Part shown: in pieces, positions 7,930 through 16,732 of the stretch
Position numbering within the stretch: position 1 is the first letter of the stretch
Layout of the letters: each line of letters opens with the position of its first letter
From: Spirochaetes bacterium GWB1_36_13
GTDB taxonomy: Bacteria; Spirochaetota; GWB1-36-13
Direction of reading: 5' to 3'
Assembly (NCBI GenBank): GCA_001829155.1
Contig: MIAO01000068.1
Location: forward strand, 1 to 33,715
DNA length: 33,715 nucleotides
Position numbers and translations under genes: made by a program
The notes under the pieces: model-generated
The model's input: only the letters and a program-made list of their open reading frames with translations
What the model was told of the DNA's origin: nothing
Database searches by the model: none

Positions 7930-9165
7930 ATGACAGCACATTTACTCTCAGTCGGCACAGAACTTCTTTTAGGCGAAATCATCAACACAAACCAGGCCTA
8001 TCTTTCTTCCAGAATGGCAGAAATGGGGTTTTCAGTTTTTTATCATACCACCATCGGAGATAATCTGCCCCGTTTAGTAAAAGGAATTAAAGAAGCTTTG
8101 AAAGATGCAGATATTCTAATGATTACCGGTGGTCTAGGTCCGACCCAGGATGATTTAACCAAAGAAAGCGTAGCAGAAGCTTTAGGAGAAAAACTGATTC
8201 TTTTCCCAGAAGCGTTAAAAACAATTGAATCCTTTTTTCAGAAAATCGGAAGAAGCATGCCCCCCATGAATCAAAAACAAGCCTATTTTCCTGAAGGAGT
8301 GCGTATTTTAAAAAATCCTGCCGGAACCGCTCCCGGATGTTTTATCGAAAAAAATAGTAAAAAAATATTTTTACTTCCCGGTCCTCCCCGTGAAATGAAA
8401 AAAATGTTTGAAGAAGAAGTCTATCCTATTATAAAGAAAGAACAAGAGTTTGTCATTCACTCGAAAATATTAAAAGTTTTCGGGCTGGGTGAAAGCAAAA
8501 TGGCAGAAGAAGTTTCCGATCTCATCGATCATTCGCTTAATCCTACAGTAGCTCCCTACGCAAAAGATTTTGAAAGTCATCTGCGGATCACGGCAAAAGC
8601 CTCATCAATTGAGGAAGCTTTAAAACTCATTCAACCGACTGAAGAAGAAATTAAAAACCGACTGGGAATCAATATCTACGGAACAGATAAAGACAGCCTG
8701 GAAACGGTTACTGCAAAAATTTTAGTAGAAAAAAAACTCAGTATCTCAACAGCAGAATCCTGCACAGGGGGACTGGTCGCTTCCAAGCTGATAGACTTTC
8801 CTGGAATTTCGGCTGTTTTTAAAAACGGATTTATAACCTACTCCAACGAATCAAAAATAAAGCTTCTGGGAGTAAAGGAGGAAACCATTCAAAAATACGG
8901 CGCCGTCAGCTGTGAAACTGTATCTGAGATGGCTTACAAAACCGCCTTGATTTCAGGAAGCGATATCAGTATCGCTGTCAGCGGAATTGCCGGTCCGGGA
9001 GGAGGAAGCGAGGAAAAACCGGTAGGGTTGGTGTATTTAGGTCTTTCTTTTTTTGGAAAAATAAAAGTAAAAGAACTTCGGCTTTGGGGAGATAGAAACC
9101 ATATCCGAAACCGCGCAGCCTTATGCGCCCTGGATTGGCTCAGAAGAGAGCTTTTTGATTTATGA
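7930..9165 (+). CDS. cinA: CinA family NMN deamidase / ADP-ribose pyrophosphatase-like protein
   Basis: Full-length CinA has two parts, and both are here. The N-terminal molybdopterin-binding-like (COG1058) domain covers about residues 1-170 (SVGTELLLGEIINTN, TGGLGPTQDD, LPGPPREM). The C-terminal nicotinamide mononucleotide deamidase domain covers about 255-411 (STAESCTGGL with the catalytic Ser/Thr region, GAVS, SGIAGPGGG). In other bacteria such proteins recycle NMN in the NAD pyridine nucleotide cycle. At 411 residues the length is typical. The start is preceded by AAGGAAA. It is transcribed alone; the next gene begins 136 bases later with its own leader. Confidence 0.95.
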   Translation: MTAHLLSVGTELLLGEIINTNQAYLSSRMAEMGFSVFYHTTIGDNLPRLVKGIKEALKDADILMITGGLGPTQDDLTKESVAEALGEKLILFPEALKTIESFFQKIGRSMPPMNQKQAYFPEGVRILKNPAGTAPGCFIEKNSKKIFLLPGPPREMKKMFEEEVYPIIKKEQEFVIHSKILKVFGLGESKMAEEVSDLIDHSLNPTVAPYAKDFESHLRITAKASSIEEALKLIQPTEEEIKNRLGINIYGTDKDSLETVTAKILVEKKLSISTAESCTGGLVASKLIDFPGISAVFKNGFITYSNESKIKLLGVKEETIQKYGAVSCETVSEMAYKTALISGSDISIAVSGIAGPGGGSEEKPVGLVYLGLSFFGKIKVKELRLWGDRNHIRNRAALCALDWLRRELFDL

Positions 9166-9300
9166 GTGTCTTCTCTTTATGATTTTAACAAAGTTGAATC
9201 AAATCCATTTCCTTTCTCTGTTCTTTTTGGGATGAGTTTGTCATTCAGTGGGTTTAATATTATATTTAAATTACAAAATTGACAGGAGGAATTTGGACAG

Positions 9301-9786
9301 ATGAAAAAAATTAAAAATTATATCAAAGAAGGAAATTTCGTAGCAGTCAGCCCTGATACGACAGTTGAGAAAGCGGTTAAAGAATATACTGAAAAAAAAC
9401 TTGGATATGCTTTAATTCTTGATAAAGGAAGTATAGCGGGAATCTTTACTGAGAACGACCTTTCTAAAAGAATCATTGCGGTAGATAAAGATGTCAAAAA
9501 AACAACCATCGGCGAAGTGATGACAAAAAATCCGGTCAGCGTGGACTGGAATACAGATATTGACTCCTGTATGTTTATCATGATGAGAAATAATTTCAAA
9601 CATATCCTCATCAGAGACAATGACGGAAAAATCTTTGCTGTTGCTGATTTTAGAAATATTCTGAAAGCAAAAGTGGAAGAAGTAAATGAAATGAACGAAG
9701 CTTCCAATATTTTTGAAGCGACCAATCTGATCGACAGAGAAAGAGACACCATCAAAGACAGCTTGAAAGAATATCAGAGCAATTAA
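9301..9786 (+). CDS. Two-CBS-domain protein
   Basis: The 161-residue protein consists of a CBS pair: repeat 1 at about residues 8-62 (AVSPDTTVEKAVKEYTEKKL, GIFTENDLSKRII) and repeat 2 at about 74-125 (VMTKNPVSVDWNTDID, FKHILIRDNDGKIFAVADF). CBS pairs bind adenine nucleotides and usually regulate a partner. No catalytic domain is attached, so the regulated protein is unknown. The C-terminal 35 residues are helical and charged. AGGAGGA lies ten bases before the ATG, a slightly long spacing. A terminator follows directly. Confidence 0.9.
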   Translation: MKKIKNYIKEGNFVAVSPDTTVEKAVKEYTEKKLGYALILDKGSIAGIFTENDLSKRIIAVDKDVKKTTIGEVMTKNPVSVDWNTDIDSCMFIMMRNNFKHILIRDNDGKIFAVADFRNILKAKVEEVNEMNEASNIFEATNLIDRERDTIKDSLKEYQSN

Positions 9787-9793
9787 TTTCAAT

Positions 9794-9919
9794 TCATAAA
9801 CGGGGCTTATACAGCCTCGTTTTTTTCAACTGTTTCAATATTCCGGCTTTTCCCATTAAATCTTCAGGATTTTTGCAATCTTTTAAAATCTGATCTAATT
9901 TTTCTGTATCAATGGTCAT
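9794..9919 (-). pseudogene. IS256-type transposase remnant, N-terminal 33 codons only
   Basis: On the minus strand an ATG with AAAGGAGAA upstream opens a 41-codon frame reading MTIDTEKLDQILKDC, then KNPEDLMGKAGILKQLKK. As I recall the family, IS256 (mutator) transposases start in just this way (a short helix, a PEDLxGxxGLLKQL motif, then a KALxERAL segment). The match ends where KAL should begin; the following codons lie inside the terminator hairpin of the CBS gene, so the rest of the element has been lost. No inverted repeat can be assigned with certainty. The assignment rests on about 32 residues from memory of the family. Confidence 0.6.
9801..9827 (+). terminator. Rho-independent terminator after the CBS protein
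   Basis: CGGGGCT (9801-9807) and AGCCTCG pair, with one G-U, around a 5-base loop, followed by seven T. It overlaps the 3' end of the transposase remnant on the other strand. Confidence 0.75.
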
Positions 9920-9997
9920 AATTCTTCTCCTTTGCATCGATGAAAAAAACTGAATAGTTGACAACACAGCCGAAAAGACTTATTTTTAATATTAAAA

Positions 9998-10114
9998 TTT
10001 CTTCGGGGCAGGGTGCGATTCCCTACCGGCGGTGATAGTCCGCGACTCCTTTTAAAAAAAAGGACTGATCTGGTGAAATTCCAGAACCGACAGTAAAGTC
10101 TGGATGAGAGAGGA
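9998..10114 (+). promoter_or_regulatory. FMN riboswitch (RFN element)
   Basis: The conserved RFN segments appear in order: CTTCGGGGCAGGGTG (10001), CCTACCGGCGGTGATAGTC (10022), CGCGACTCC, GATCTGGTG (10067), CCAGAACCGACAGTAAAGTC (10081) and GGATGAGAGAGGAG (10102). These form the six-helix FMN aptamer. The final element contains the AGGAG ribosome binding site of ribB, five bases from its ATG, so FMN binding probably blocks translation initiation directly. No separate expression platform fits in the remaining space. Confidence 0.97.
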
Positions 10115-10120
10115 GAACCA

Positions 10121-10765
10121 ATGCAAACAATCAAAAATTTCGGCATGACTTACAAAGAACGAGTTGAGAACGCTGTCAAAAAAATGCGCTTAGGAAAAGG
10201 AATCCTTTTAGTGGATGATGAAGACAGGGAAAATGAAGGCGATATTATTTTTCCGGCAAAAACCATGACCGCAAAAGATATGGCTTTGATGATCCGAGAA
10301 TGCAGCGGGATTGTCTGTCTGTGTCTTACCCCGGAAAAAGTGGATAAACTCAGCCTTCCCCCCATGGTAGTTGAAAATAACAGTAAAAATCAGACCGCCT
10401 TCACAGTTTCAATTGAAGCAAAAGAAGGGGTTTCTACCGGAGTCTCGGCTTCAGACAGAATTCAAACGATCCGGAAAGCTGTATCCAAAAATGCAAAACC
10501 GGAAGACCTTGCAAGACCAGGTCATGTTTTTCCTCTGAGAGCTAAAAAAAACGGCGTATTTGAAAGAAGAGGGCACACAGAAGGAAGCATTGATCTGGTA
10601 AAAATCGCAGGACTGGGAGACTCCGCTGTTTTATGCGAACTCACCAATGAAGACGGCACTATGGCACGAATGACTGAAATCATTGAGTTTGCTTTAAAGC
10701 ATGAAATGAGCGTGGTCAGCATTGAAGATATCTATCAATACAGAAAAATCACCGAAAGTATTTAA
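10121..10765 (+). CDS. ribB: 3,4-dihydroxy-2-butanone 4-phosphate synthase
   Basis: RibB converts ribulose 5-phosphate to 3,4-dihydroxy-2-butanone 4-phosphate plus formate, supplying the four-carbon unit of riboflavin. The 214-residue protein is the single-domain form (E. coli RibB is similar in size), without the GTP cyclohydrolase II domain of RibBA. Catalytic and Mg-binding motifs are present: [10 protein letters not shown] at 32-41, [10 protein letters not shown], and RRGHTEGS. The start follows the riboswitch at once. It is a single-gene unit, ended by a strong terminator. Other riboflavin genes are not in the window. Confidence 0.97.
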   Translation: MQTIKNFGMTYKERVENAVKKMRLGKGILLVDDEDRENEGDIIFPAKTMTAKDMALMIRECSGIVCLCLTPEKVDKLSLPPMVVENNSKNQTAFTVSIEAKEGVSTGVSASDRIQTIRKAVSKNAKPEDLARPGHVFPLRAKKNGVFERRGHTEGSIDLVKIAGLGDSAVLCELTNEDGTMARMTEIIEFALKHEMSVVSIEDIYQYRKITESI

Positions 10766-10781
10766 ATCCTGACAATGAAAG

Positions 10782-10826
10782 AAATGAGAAGTTTCATCAA
10801 AATGATTATCAACTTCTCATTTTTTT
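10782..10826. terminator. Bidirectional terminator between ribB and purA
   Basis: A 12-bp perfect stem, AAATGAGAAGTT (10782-10793) with AACTTCTCATTT (10811-10822), is followed by T residues on the plus strand. It lies between convergent genes, six bases from the purA stop, and can serve both. Confidence 0.75.
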
Positions 10827-10831
10827 CTTGT

Positions 10832-12127
<1,296 letters not shown>

Positions 12128-12294
12128 TTAAAAATAACAATTTCGGTTTAGTTTATCAATTTATTTAAGTGATTCGCCTCTGAAATTTAAATTTTTTCCA
12201 AAATTGATACCGGACAAATGGATATTCTTTTCTTCTAATTTTGTAGGAAGTAAAATATTGAGTAAATTCATATGCAAAAAAAAGTGGGGGAAAT

Positions 12295-13227
12295 ATGGCT
12301 TTAGTCACTTCGAAAGAAATGTTTAAAAAAGCTTACCAGGGCGGTTATGCTGTCGGCGCTTTTAATATCAACAATATGGAAATTATCCAGGGAATTATCG
12401 AAGCAGCACAGCAGGAAAAATCTCCAGTTATTCTTCAGGCCTCTGCGGGAGCCCGAAAATATGCCGGTCCTTTTTACATCAAAAAACTGATTGAAGCAGC
12501 CGTTGAGCTTGCGCCTGAACTTCCAATCTGTATGCATCTGGATCATGGAGAAACTTTTGAAATCTGCAAAGAATGTGTGGACGACGGATTTACCTCTGTC
12601 ATGATCGACGGTTCAAAGTTTTCTTTTGAAGAAAACATTGCCTTGACTAAAAAAGTAGTTGAATATGCCCATCAAAAAGGCGTGGTTGTTGAAGCTGAGC
12701 TCGGAAAACTGGCTGGAATCGAAGACAACATCAAAGTCAGCGAGAAAGACGCTATTTTTACCGATCCTGATCAGGCAGTTGAGTTTGTAGAACGGACCGG
12801 GGTAGATTCCCTTGCCGTTGCCATCGGAACCAGTCACGGAGCTTATAAGTTTAAAGGCGATGCAAAACTCGATTTTGAACGGCTTCAAAAACTGACCGAT
12901 CAATTAAAAGGATTTCCTTTAGTGCTTCATGGATCATCTTCTGTTCCTGGTTATCTGGTGGATAAAGCAAACCAGTTTGGAGGAAAAATCGATAATGCCA
13001 AAGGAGTCCCCGAAGAAATGCTTCGAAAAGCGGCCGGCATGGGTGTCTGCAAAATCAATATTGATACCGACATCCGTCTGGCAATGACAGCGACGATCCG
13101 TCAGATTTTTTCAGAAAAACCCTCTCATTTTGACCCGAGAGATTATTTAAAACCTGCCAGAGAAGCCGTAAAACAGATGGTTGCCCATAAAATTAAAAAT
13201 GTTTTGGGTTCTTCAGGAAAAATTTAA
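12295..13227 (+). CDS. fba: Class II fructose-bisphosphate aldolase
   Basis: This zinc enzyme cleaves fructose 1,6-bisphosphate into dihydroxyacetone phosphate and glyceraldehyde 3-phosphate in glycolysis and runs in reverse in gluconeogenesis. The 310-residue chain has GAFNINNME, the catalytic/zinc motif HLDHGE at residues 81-86 (D83 the probable base, H84 a metal ligand), EAELG, the metal ligand in GTSHG, LHGSSSVPG and the phosphate-binding CKINIDTDIR. Length and motifs fit the IIB subgroup; the related tagatose-bisphosphate and ketose-bisphosphate aldolases cannot be excluded by eye, but the core metabolic form is likely. The start has GGGGGAA upstream. Confidence 0.95.
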   Translation: MALVTSKEMFKKAYQGGYAVGAFNINNMEIIQGIIEAAQQEKSPVILQASAGARKYAGPFYIKKLIEAAVELAPELPICMHLDHGETFEICKECVDDGFTSVMIDGSKFSFEENIALTKKVVEYAHQKGVVVEAELGKLAGIEDNIKVSEKDAIFTDPDQAVEFVERTGVDSLAVAIGTSHGAYKFKGDAKLDFERLQKLTDQLKGFPLVLHGSSSVPGYLVDKANQFGGKIDNAKGVPEEMLRKAAGMGVCKINIDTDIRLAMTATIRQIFSEKPSHFDPRDYLKPAREAVKQMVAHKIKNVLGSSGKI

Positions 13228-13244
13228 ATTTTATTATAGAAACT

Positions 13245-13312
13245 CACTCTGTCTGGAAAATCAATCATCATTCAAATAAAAGAATGAACGGATTGACTTT
13301 CGGACAGCAGTG
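13245..13312. promoter_or_regulatory. Long interrupted hairpin after fba
   Basis: Nested paired blocks: CACT/AGTG, TGTC/GACA, TCAATC/GATTGA and CATTC/GAATG around loop AAATAAAA, separated by small internal loops. There is no T run directly after it, so it is not a classical terminator. It could be a 3' stabilising structure for fba mRNA, or a leader element of the next gene. Confidence 0.45.
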
Positions 13313-13462
13313 TTTGAAAATTCTTTTGATAAAGGCATAAAAACTATTAAATTATTAAGTTCAAGAAATTCGATATATGAGATTATTTTTTTATAAAACT
13401 AGGATATAATGTAAAATAGAAATTGTTTTTAGTTCCGCATTTTTAATAGGAAGGGAAAAAAA

Positions 13463-14896
13463 ATGCCTCAAAAGAATGAAGTAAAACTTTTGGTAGTCGA
13501 TGACGACATCAATATCGGGAAAGGAATAAAAACATTTTTCGAGAATTCCATTATTCCAAATGCTTTTTTTACAGTTACTTTTATTGAATCCGAACTCAAA
13601 GCCATTGAATTTTATAAAAAAAATCAAATTGACATAGTCATTCTAGATTATCAGCTGAAAAACATGAATGGCATTGATATTTTAAAAAAAATGAAATCCA
13701 TCAACCCCCTTCCCCCGATTATTCTTCTGACCGCCCACGGCAGCAGCGAAGTCACTGTAAAAGCTTTAAGCTGCGGAGCTTATGATTTTCTGAATAAACC
13801 TTTTGATTTTCGAGATCTTTCAAAAATTGTCCTTCATGCTTTTGATAAGATTTCCCATCAACTCAAGGAAAAGGAACTGGAGACTTCTCATCATGCATCC
13901 AGAACCGATTCTGCTGAACTCAATTTTATCGGAAAAAACATCCAGATTAAAGAAATCCTGAAAATCATTTCAGATATTTCTTCTACAGAATGCAATGTCC
14001 TGATTCAGGGTGAAAGCGGAACAGGAAAAGAACTGATTGCCAGAATGATCCACCAGCAGAGCCTCCGGAAAAAAGAACTTTTTTTTCCGATCAACTGCGG
14101 CGCAATTCCTGAAAATCTTCTTGAAAGCGAACTCTTCGGATACGAAAAAGGAGCTTTTACAGGAGCTGTTGCAAATAAACTCGGACTTTTTGAAATAGCT
14201 TCCAAAGGCACTCTTTTCCTTGATGAAATCGGTGATTTGCCCCACAGTTTTCAGGTCAAGCTTCTGCGTGTCCTTGAATCAGGCGAATTCAACCATGTCG
14301 GAGGCACAAAGATTCTTAAAACCAATGCCAGAATTCTGGCCGCAACCAATAAAGACTTGAAAGCCGCTGTAGATGACGGCACTTTTCGCCGGGATCTTTA
14401 CTACCGCCTGAATGTTATCAATTTTTACCTGCCGCAGCTCAGGGAACGAAAAGACGATATTCCGGAACTGGTCAATTTTTTCATCCATAAACTCAGCAAG
14501 AAAAACAACAAACCGATTCAGGAAATCACGAAAGAAGCGATGAACTTTCTCGTTCAATACGACTGGCCTGGAAATGTCCGGGAACTTCAAAACCTTATTG
14601 ACCGGGTCACCATTCTTACTCCAGGAGATATTATTCTGCCGGAAATCATTGCCAGAAATCTGGGCAGTCAAAGCATCAACCGGATCACGGCTGAAAAAAC
14701 AGAAGGCTCCCTTTTTATCAATCTGGTCAAAAAAGACGAGCTGATCACGATCAACGAACTTGAATCCAGATACATCGCCCATGTTTTAAAACAGACCAAA
14801 TTCAATAAAATAAAAACCTCTCAAATCCTAGACATTTCAGAACGCACGCTTTACAGAAAAATAAAAGAGTACAACCTTGAAAATGATGAAGCCTAA
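13463..14896 (+). CDS. Sigma-54-dependent response regulator, NtrC/AtoC type
   Basis: A phosphorylation-controlled activator of sigma-54 RNA polymerase. The 477-residue protein has a receiver domain (about 8-125) with acidic pocket VDDD at 12-15, phospho-acceptor D62, T90 and K112. The AAA+ domain (about 155-390) has Walker A GESGTGKE near 183, the sigma-54-contacting GAFTGA loop near 230 and Walker B LFLDEIGD. A Fis-type HTH ends the protein (TSQILDISERTLYRKIKEYN). All key residues are present, so it should be active. No histidine kinase is adjacent, so its input is unknown. A TATAAT (13405-13410) lies upstream. Its TAA overlaps the apbE stop codon on the opposite strand. Confidence 0.95.
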   Translation: MPQKNEVKLLVVDDDINIGKGIKTFFENSIIPNAFFTVTFIESELKAIEFYKKNQIDIVILDYQLKNMNGIDILKKMKSINPLPPIILLTAHGSSEVTVKALSCGAYDFLNKPFDFRDLSKIVLHAFDKISHQLKEKELETSHHASRTDSAELNFIGKNIQIKEILKIISDISSTECNVLIQGESGTGKELIARMIHQQSLRKKELFFPINCGAIPENLLESELFGYEKGAFTGAVANKLGLFEIASKGTLFLDEIGDLPHSFQVKLLRVLESGEFNHVGGTKILKTNARILAATNKDLKAAVDDGTFRRDLYYRLNVINFYLPQLRERKDDIPELVNFFIHKLSKKNNKPIQEITKEAMNFLVQYDWPGNVRELQNLIDRVTILTPGDIILPEIIARNLGSQSINRITAEKTEGSLFINLVKKDELITINELESRYIAHVLKQTKFNKIKTSQILDISERTLYRKIKEYNLENDEA

Positions 14897-15876
14897 TCTT
14901 CTTCATTGATAAAAATCAATTCATAGGGGAAGTTTTCATCTTTCAACACTTCTCCTTTTTCGTCAATAAAAAAAACAGAATAATCTGAATAATGTTTTAT
15001 GATTTCAAATGATTTTTCAGGACCCAGAATGAAAAAAGCCGTAGCCAGCCCATCAGAAATAGATGCATCCTCTCCGATAACAGTAACGCTATGAGCCTTG
15101 ACTTCAGCAGGACGGCCGGTCAAAGGATTGAGAATATGGGAATAGATTTTTCCGTTTTTTTCAAAAAATCTTTCATAATCCCCGCTTGTAAAAACAGCCT
15201 TATTCTTCACATTCAAAGCGATACAGGGCTTTTTTGTTTTCGGATGAACTATTCCGATAGTCCATTCCTTATCCCCGAATGTGAGTAAATCTCCTCCTAT
15301 CTCGACAATTCCAGAACTGTTTTTCTGATTTTCTTTCAGGTAAAAAACCGCCTGTTGAATCAAAAAACCTTTTGCGATACCGCCCAGATCAATTCTCACA
15401 GGCTTTAATTTTTCAACTGTCAAATCAGGTTTTAAAATCAGGTTTTGCGCGCCTGTTTCGGATAGTTTTTGCTGAATCAATGAATCAGAGGGCACAATCC
15501 CTTTCTTATAATCCCAGATCTCGATAATCGGAAGAATCGTAATATCAAAAACTCTGGTTTCCCTGTAAACAGACAATGCGTATTCAATGATTTTATAAAG
15601 ATCATCCGATACTTTTACTTCTCCTTTTGCCTGATTGAATAAAGAAACCTCAGATAAAGGGTTGTAGCGGTTCAAACGGTCTGATTTTTCTTTTAAAAAC
15701 CCTTCCAGACTCTGGAAAACATCTTCTTTCTGATCCGCCCATGAATAAACAGTAATATGGCTGACTGTCCCCATCACTTTGAAGTTGTCTATTTTATATT
15801 GGGTCAATTTTTCGTTGCATCCGGATAAAACAACAAAAACAACTGTCAAAAGGGTTAATTTTAAGATTCGCATCAT
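14893..15876 (-). CDS. apbE: FAD:protein FMN transferase, ApbE lipoprotein
   Basis: ApbE attaches FMN covalently to threonine in exported redox proteins such as NqrC and RnfG. The 327-residue protein has a lipoprotein signal with lipobox VVLSGC (Cys 20), so it sits on the periplasmic side of a membrane. Family motifs follow: VMGTVSHITVYSW, NRYNPLSEVS, RIDLGGIAKGFLIQ, VEIGGDLLTFG, SGDYERFF, YSHILNPLTGRPA and the Mg-binding DASISDGLATA. No obvious Nqr/Rnf partner is in the window. It converges with the sigma-54 regulator; the stop codons share bases, so there is no room for a terminator between them. A GGAG lies 12-15 bases before the two candidate ATG codons (15876, 15873). Confidence 0.93.
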   Translation of the reverse strand: MMRILKLTLLTVVFVVLSGCNEKLTQYKIDNFKVMGTVSHITVYSWADQKEDVFQSLEGFLKEKSDRLNRYNPLSEVSLFNQAKGEVKVSDDLYKIIEYALSVYRETRVFDITILPIIEIWDYKKGIVPSDSLIQQKLSETGAQNLILKPDLTVEKLKPVRIDLGGIAKGFLIQQAVFYLKENQKNSSGIVEIGGDLLTFGDKEWTIGIVHPKTKKPCIALNVKNKAVFTSGDYERFFEKNGKIYSHILNPLTGRPAEVKAHSVTVIGEDASISDGLATAFFILGPEKSFEIIKHYSDYSVFFIDEKGEVLKDENFPYELIFINEED

Positions 15877-15963
15877 CTTATTTTTTTCTCCAGAAAAAAC
15901 TTTATTGTAAAAAAATCCTTATAAAAAATATCCATAAAAAAAATTTCCAAGATAAAAAATTCG

Positions 15964-16012
15964 AAAAATACTGCCGCACAAGGGAGGGATTTTTTTCTGT
16001 GGCAGTATTTTT
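15964..16012. repeat. 15-bp hairpin, left outer arm of the nested repeat
   Basis: AAAAATACTGCCGCA (15964-15978) pairs along its whole length, with one G-T, to TGTGGCAGTATTTTT (15998-16012). The loop contains AGGGAGGGATTTTTTT. A T run follows on the plus strand, so it may also act as a terminator. Confidence 0.7.
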
Positions 16013-16131
16013 TGGGTTATTTTATTTGCAAGTTTTTCTAACCTATCGTTTTCTCATTTGTCTTATTAATCCATTTCTCGTTTTAATCGAATATTCTTTA
16101 TTTCAGATTTTCCTGAGGGTGGCAAATCCAA

Positions 16132-16180
16132 ACCCCCTAACCCCCTTATCCTTAAGTCTTTAAGGACAAGGGGGGAGTCC
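16132..16180. repeat. C-rich intergenic hairpin repeat, left copy
   Basis: CCCCCTTATCCTTAA (16141-16155) pairs with TTAAGGACAAGGGGG (16160-16174), one mismatch, four-base loop. The complement of this segment aligns with the copy at 16521-16565. Confidence 0.7.
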
Positions 16181-16344
16181 TCCGTGATTTCATCCATGAA
16201 ATCAAGTCGGACGGGGAAAAAGAGCCTCGTACAGGGTTAAAGAAATGAAAATTAAAAAAAATAATTTATAGTAAATAAATGATTTTAAACGCAAATCAGG
16301 ATGATTTGCAAACCAGAATTTTAAATAGAAATAAAAATTTCCCG

Positions 16345-16394
16345 ACCTTCGGCAGGCGGTCACTGAGCGGAGTCGAAGTGAAGCCGAACGGAGG
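16345..16394. repeat. REP-like repeat, core GAGCGGAGTCGAAG
   Basis: GGTCACTGAGCGGAGTCGAAG (16358-16378) shares its core with segments at 27384-27430, 28487-28522 and 30597-30625. It is short, GC-rich and palindromic in part, unlike the surrounding AT-rich DNA. Confidence 0.65.
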
Positions 16395-16520
16395 GGCAGA
16401 TTGATACTCAAATGAAAATAGAATTCAAAACCTGAATAGAATCAATTTTGGAATCCAATCCTTTTTTACCGTCAGGTACTGTGAAAAAAATATTGAAAAA
16501 TAACAGAGATTCATCTTAAA

Positions 16521-16565
16521 AACTCCCCTTGTCTTCCTTTGGGAGATAAGGGGCTGGGGGTTTGT
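16521..16565. repeat. C-rich intergenic hairpin repeat, right inverted copy
   Basis: CCCCTTGTCTTCC (16525-16537) pairs with GGGAGATAAGGGG (16541-16553) through G-T wobbles, three-base loop, then CTGGGGGTTTG. It is the inverted copy of the element at 16132-16180. Confidence 0.7.
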
Positions 16566-16651
16566 GGGTAAAAAATCTTTAGGGTTTTCCAGGGTTGACA
16601 AACTGATTTATACAACCATGCTTCCTAATCCTTGCCACAAAAAAAAATTGC

Positions 16652-16677
16652 TACTGCCGCACAAAAAAATCCCTCCC
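16652..16677. repeat. Right outer partial copy of the nested repeat
   Basis: TACTGCCGCACA followed by AAAAAATCCCTCCC matches the complement of the left hairpin (15964-16012), in which TACTGCCACAG is followed by AAAAAAATCCCTCCC. Only half of the hairpin is present here. Confidence 0.55.
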
Positions 16678-16732
16678 AAAAAAATCTAAAAAATATTATT
16701 TTTATGAATCATAAAACAGAAAGAGTGAAATA

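Larger units (their letters stand above)
15877..16732. other. Gene-free spacer of nested inverted repeats
   Basis: This 856-base interval lies between divergent genes (apbE leftward, the metalloenzyme rightward) and has no credible coding sequence. It contains, from the outside in, an inverted pair related to TACTGCCGCACA plus AAAAAATCCCTCCC (left 15964-16012, right 16652-16677), an inverted pair of a C-rich hairpin (left 16132-16180, right 16521-16565), a small palindrome GCAAATCA/TGATTTGC (16291-16309) and a GAGCGGAGTCGAAG-type repeat (16358-16390). Promoters for both flanking genes must also be here, but I cannot point to convincing ones. Confidence 0.6.

Noticed and set aside
9318-9792. 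Two minus-strand frames over the CBS protein gene
   Set aside because: The plus-strand gene has two clear CBS motifs and a ribosome binding site; the antisense products are low-complexity.
16202-16411. Minus-strand frame of 69 codons in the spacer
   Set aside because: Its N-terminal part is the translated REP-like repeat (LRSASLRLRSVTACR), and there is no ribosome binding site.
16595-16600. TTGACA upstream of the metalloenzyme gene
   Set aside because: No acceptable -10 lies 16-18 bases downstream, so I did not call a promoter.
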